Positions 62,261 through 64,000 of a DNA stretch of 64,000 nt are shown here, piece after piece. The stretch is from CALODL01 sp942492115 (GTDB lineage: Bacteria > Planctomycetota > Phycisphaerae > UBA1845 > CAIVHJ01). Positions within the stretch are counted from its first letter, which is position 1. Each line of letters begins with the position of its first letter. The notes under the pieces are model-generated. The model was given only the letters and a program-made list of their open reading frames with translations. It made no database searches and was not told where the DNA came from. Location of the stretch: positions 124,001 through 188,000 of the forward strand of contig CALODL010000011.1 of assembly GCA_942492115.1 (NCBI GenBank), written 5' to 3'. The position numbers and the translations under genes were made by a program.

Positions 62261-64000
62261 CTATTTCAAGCTCATCTCTGCGGCAAATGCGGTCAAACGA
62301 CGGATTTCATCCGCCAGTTCGTCGAGCAGGGCCGTGGCCTGTTCGAGGCTGTCTCGTGCTGCGATCAGTTCAAGGTCCTCGGCGAGGCGACGGATTTCCT
62401 GAGCGCAAATATTGGATGCAGCCCCTTTGAGGCTGTGAGCCGCCAATTGCAGGTCTGCGGCGCTGGCCGAATCGACTGCCTGGTGCAGACCCGCGAGGGT
62501 CGTGGCGCTGTCCTCGACGAACATGTGTACGACTTCTTCGTACAGCTCGGCATCGCCACTCAGTTGACGCAGGCCGCGTGGGATATCGAGTGGTTCGGCG
62601 ACGGCATCATCCGGCTCTGGATGCAGCGTCAGGGTCTGCGACTCCTCGACCTGTCGATCGTTGAGCCACCGGCCGAGCAACGCGCCCAGGGCGGCTGCGT
62701 CGATCGGTTTGGTGATGTAGTCGTTCATGCCGCCGGCGATGCAGCGGTCGCGATCGCCGGCCATGGCGTGGGCTGTCATGGCGATGATCGGTAGATGCGC
62801 AAGGGTGTCATTCTCGCGGATGCGGGCTGTGGCCTCGAGGCCGTCCATCTCGGGCATCTGGACATCCATGAGCACGAGGTCGAACGAGTCGGTGGCCAGT
62901 CTTTCGAGGGCGACGCGGCCATTCTCGGCGGTTTCCACGGTGTACCCAAGCCGAGTGACGATCCCGCATGCAACCCTGCGGTTGATGGGGTTGTCTTCCA
63001 CGAGCAATAATCGTTGGCCGTGCCCGACGGGGGATCCCTGCGTATTCGGTGCGGCGATTCTCCGGGGCTGGCCCGTCACCTGCGGCTGCGCCAGGAGCTC
63101 AACGAGAGCGTCGTGCAACACAGCCTGTTTGATCGGTTTCGACAAGTAGGCGGTTCTGGGTTCGCCGCCGGCGTCACGTTCGAAGAGGTGCCCGATCGAG
63201 CTGAGGAACACGATGAATGGATCACCCAACGTGCGATCCTCTCGAATGGCCCGCTCGACCGCGAAGCCGTCCATGCCGGGCATCTGCATGTCGAGGACAA
63301 CAACGTCAAATGGAACCGCGTCCCGCTGCGCTTGCTGGAGGCATTCGAGGGCCTGTTGCCCGTGGGTCGCGGTGGCCGTTGCGCAACCCCAGTTACTCAG
63401 CATACGCGTGACAATCCGAAGATTGGTGTTGTTGTCATCCACGATCAGGAAACGATGTGACGAGAAATCGTGGGCTGGCCGTCGTTGTGGCCGACCGGCG
63501 TCATCGGTGACCATTGGCAGTTCAATCTCGAAACCAAAAGTGCTACCTTCGTTTTCGGCGCTGTCGACCCACATGCGCCCGTTCATCAAGTCGACCAACT
63601 GTTGAGAGATAGTCAGCCCGAGTCCCGTGCCGCCGTACTGCCGCGTCATAGCGCCATCGACCTGCGTAAAACTGTCAAAGATATGGTCCAGTCGATCGTG
63701 CGGAATACCAATGCCCGTGTCACGCACAGTGAACTTCAGCCTGACTGCCTCCGTATCACGGTCCTGCACCTCGCAGGAGAGTACGATTTCACCCTGCTCG
63801 GTGAACTTGATCGCGTTGCCTACGAGATTGATCAGTACTTGCCGCAAGCGATGCGGATCACCCAGGACTTGTCCAGGAAGAGTTGGGTCGAAGTCTCCAA
63901 TCAGCTCGATCCCTTTGCCGGAAGCCTGCTGATTGAGCAGGTCAACAACTGATTCTGCGGTTGCCGTCACATCGAACGGAGTATGATCGAGCGTCATCTT
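62261..64000 (-). CDS. Hybrid histidine kinase with two receivers and Hpt (N-terminus beyond window)
   Basis: The frame is open to the window end (codon at 63998-64000 is Lys of the segment KMTLDHTPFDV), so the N-terminal sensor and HisKA part are missing. Present are the HATPase (LVGNAIKFTEQGEI, DTGIGIP, GGTGLGLTISQQLVDLMNG), receiver 1 (VVVLDMQMPGMDGF), receiver 2 (DLVLMDVQMPEMDGLEATAR) and a C-terminal Hpt domain with phospho-His in LAAHSLKGAASNI. This is a BarA-type phosphorelay kinase. Phosphate probably moves to the receiver-GGDEF-HD-GYP protein encoded immediately downstream (2-base gap). Confidence 0.93.
   Translation of the reverse strand, partial: KMTLDHTPFDVTATAESVVDLLNQQASGKGIELIGDFDPTLPGQVLGDPHRLRQVLINLVGNAIKFTEQGEIVLSCEVQDRDTEAVRLKFTVRDTGIGIPHDRLDHIFDSFTQVDGAMTRQYGGTGLGLTISQQLVDLMNGRMWVDSAENEGSTFGFEIELPMVTDDAGRPQRRPAHDFSSHRFLIVDDNNTNLRIVTRMLSNWGCATATATHGQQALECLQQAQRDAVPFDVVVLDMQMPGMDGFAVERAIREDRTLGDPFIVFLSSIGHLFERDAGGEPRTAYLSKPIKQAVLHDALVELLAQPQVTGQPRRIAAPNTQGSPVGHGQRLLLVEDNPINRRVACGIVTRLGYTVETAENGRVALERLATDSFDLVLMDVQMPEMDGLEATARIRENDTLAHLPIIAMTAHAMAGDRDRCIAGGMNDYITKPIDAAALGALLGRWLNDRQVEESQTLTLHPEPDDAVAEPLDIPRGLRQLSGDAELYEEVVHMFVEDSATTLAGLHQAVDSASAADLQLAAHSLKGAASNICAQEIRRLAEDLELIAARDSLEQATALLDELADEIRRLTAFAAEMSLK

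Noticed and set aside
1..64000. tRNA, rRNA, CRISPR arrays, transposases, phage genes
   Set aside because: I looked for cloverleaf-like segments, regular direct repeats with spacers, and integrase/transposase motifs on both strands and saw none; a covariance-model search would be needed to be certain about tRNAs and small RNAs.

Overview
The window is a dense, high-GC bacterial chromosome segment with short intergenic gaps, clear AGGAG-type ribosome binding sites, and occasional GTG or TTG starts. I see no rRNA, tRNA, CRISPR array, phage or transposon. The gene content points to Planctomycetota, possibly a Phycisphaerae-like lineage. The signs are two Ser/Thr protein kinases (one with the DWG variant of DFG), an ECF sigma factor with a C-terminal zinc-finger tail beside one kinase, two sulfatase-superfamily proteins, a BlaI/M56 pair, a type III glutamine synthetase, an IPTL-type C-terminal sorting tail, and many large secreted proteins of unclear role. 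The taxonomic call is an inference from family content.

Layout. 1-4320 (minus) is an amine/GABA catabolic cluster: succinate-semialdehyde dehydrogenase, GABA-type aminotransferase, C-N hydrolase and a PLP decarboxylase cut by the window edge. 4511-15194 holds an FGly-type sulfatase, a secreted beta-propeller/Ig lipoprotein broken by three single-base frameshifts, a small membrane protein and a giant MscS channel. 15687-20183 has a methanethiol methyltransferase divergent from a TetR regulator, then a BlaI repressor with twin operators and an M56 metalloprotease whose sensor half is made of seven helical repeats. 20207-30181 carries a hybrid histidine kinase, an ankyrin protein, a Ser/Thr kinase with a propeller sensor, a Thr-type sulfatase-like membrane protein and a methyltransferase.

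30275-38210 holds a C45-type hydrolase fused to an M1-like tail, a YdeI-like protein, a kelch protein, a kinase divergent from an ECF sigma factor, and a cytochrome c lipoprotein. The cytochrome precedes IorA/IorB molybdenum oxidoreductase subunits (38382-41126). 41944-46258 has PadR/aspartic protease with a perfect shared palindrome, a cupin, an ATP-grasp ligase and an aminotransferase. 46491-54097 has a vanadium haloperoxidase-like protein, then a minus-strand run: UreH-like transporter, nitrilase homologue, CDF transporter, a proB/proA chimeric pseudogene, monooxygenase-fold protein, GNAT, PepSY protein, a 59-residue membrane microprotein and nicotinamidase.

54300-64000 has an FHA protein, glutamine synthetase III, three paralogous small secreted/lipoprotein-like peptides (51-57 residues) with their own promoter and terminators, a LOG-family protein, a REC-GGDEF-REC-GAF-HD-GYP protein, and a partial hybrid kinase with a phosphotransfer domain.

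The most novel-looking element is the tandem small-peptide locus at 57356-58456. Its peptides share a nearly invariant GISIISQLLPLSVT core after a GGC box. The chimeric proB/proA remnant, the seven-repeat M56 sensor and the C45-M1 fusion are the next most unusual. All calls come from reading the sequence without database searches.
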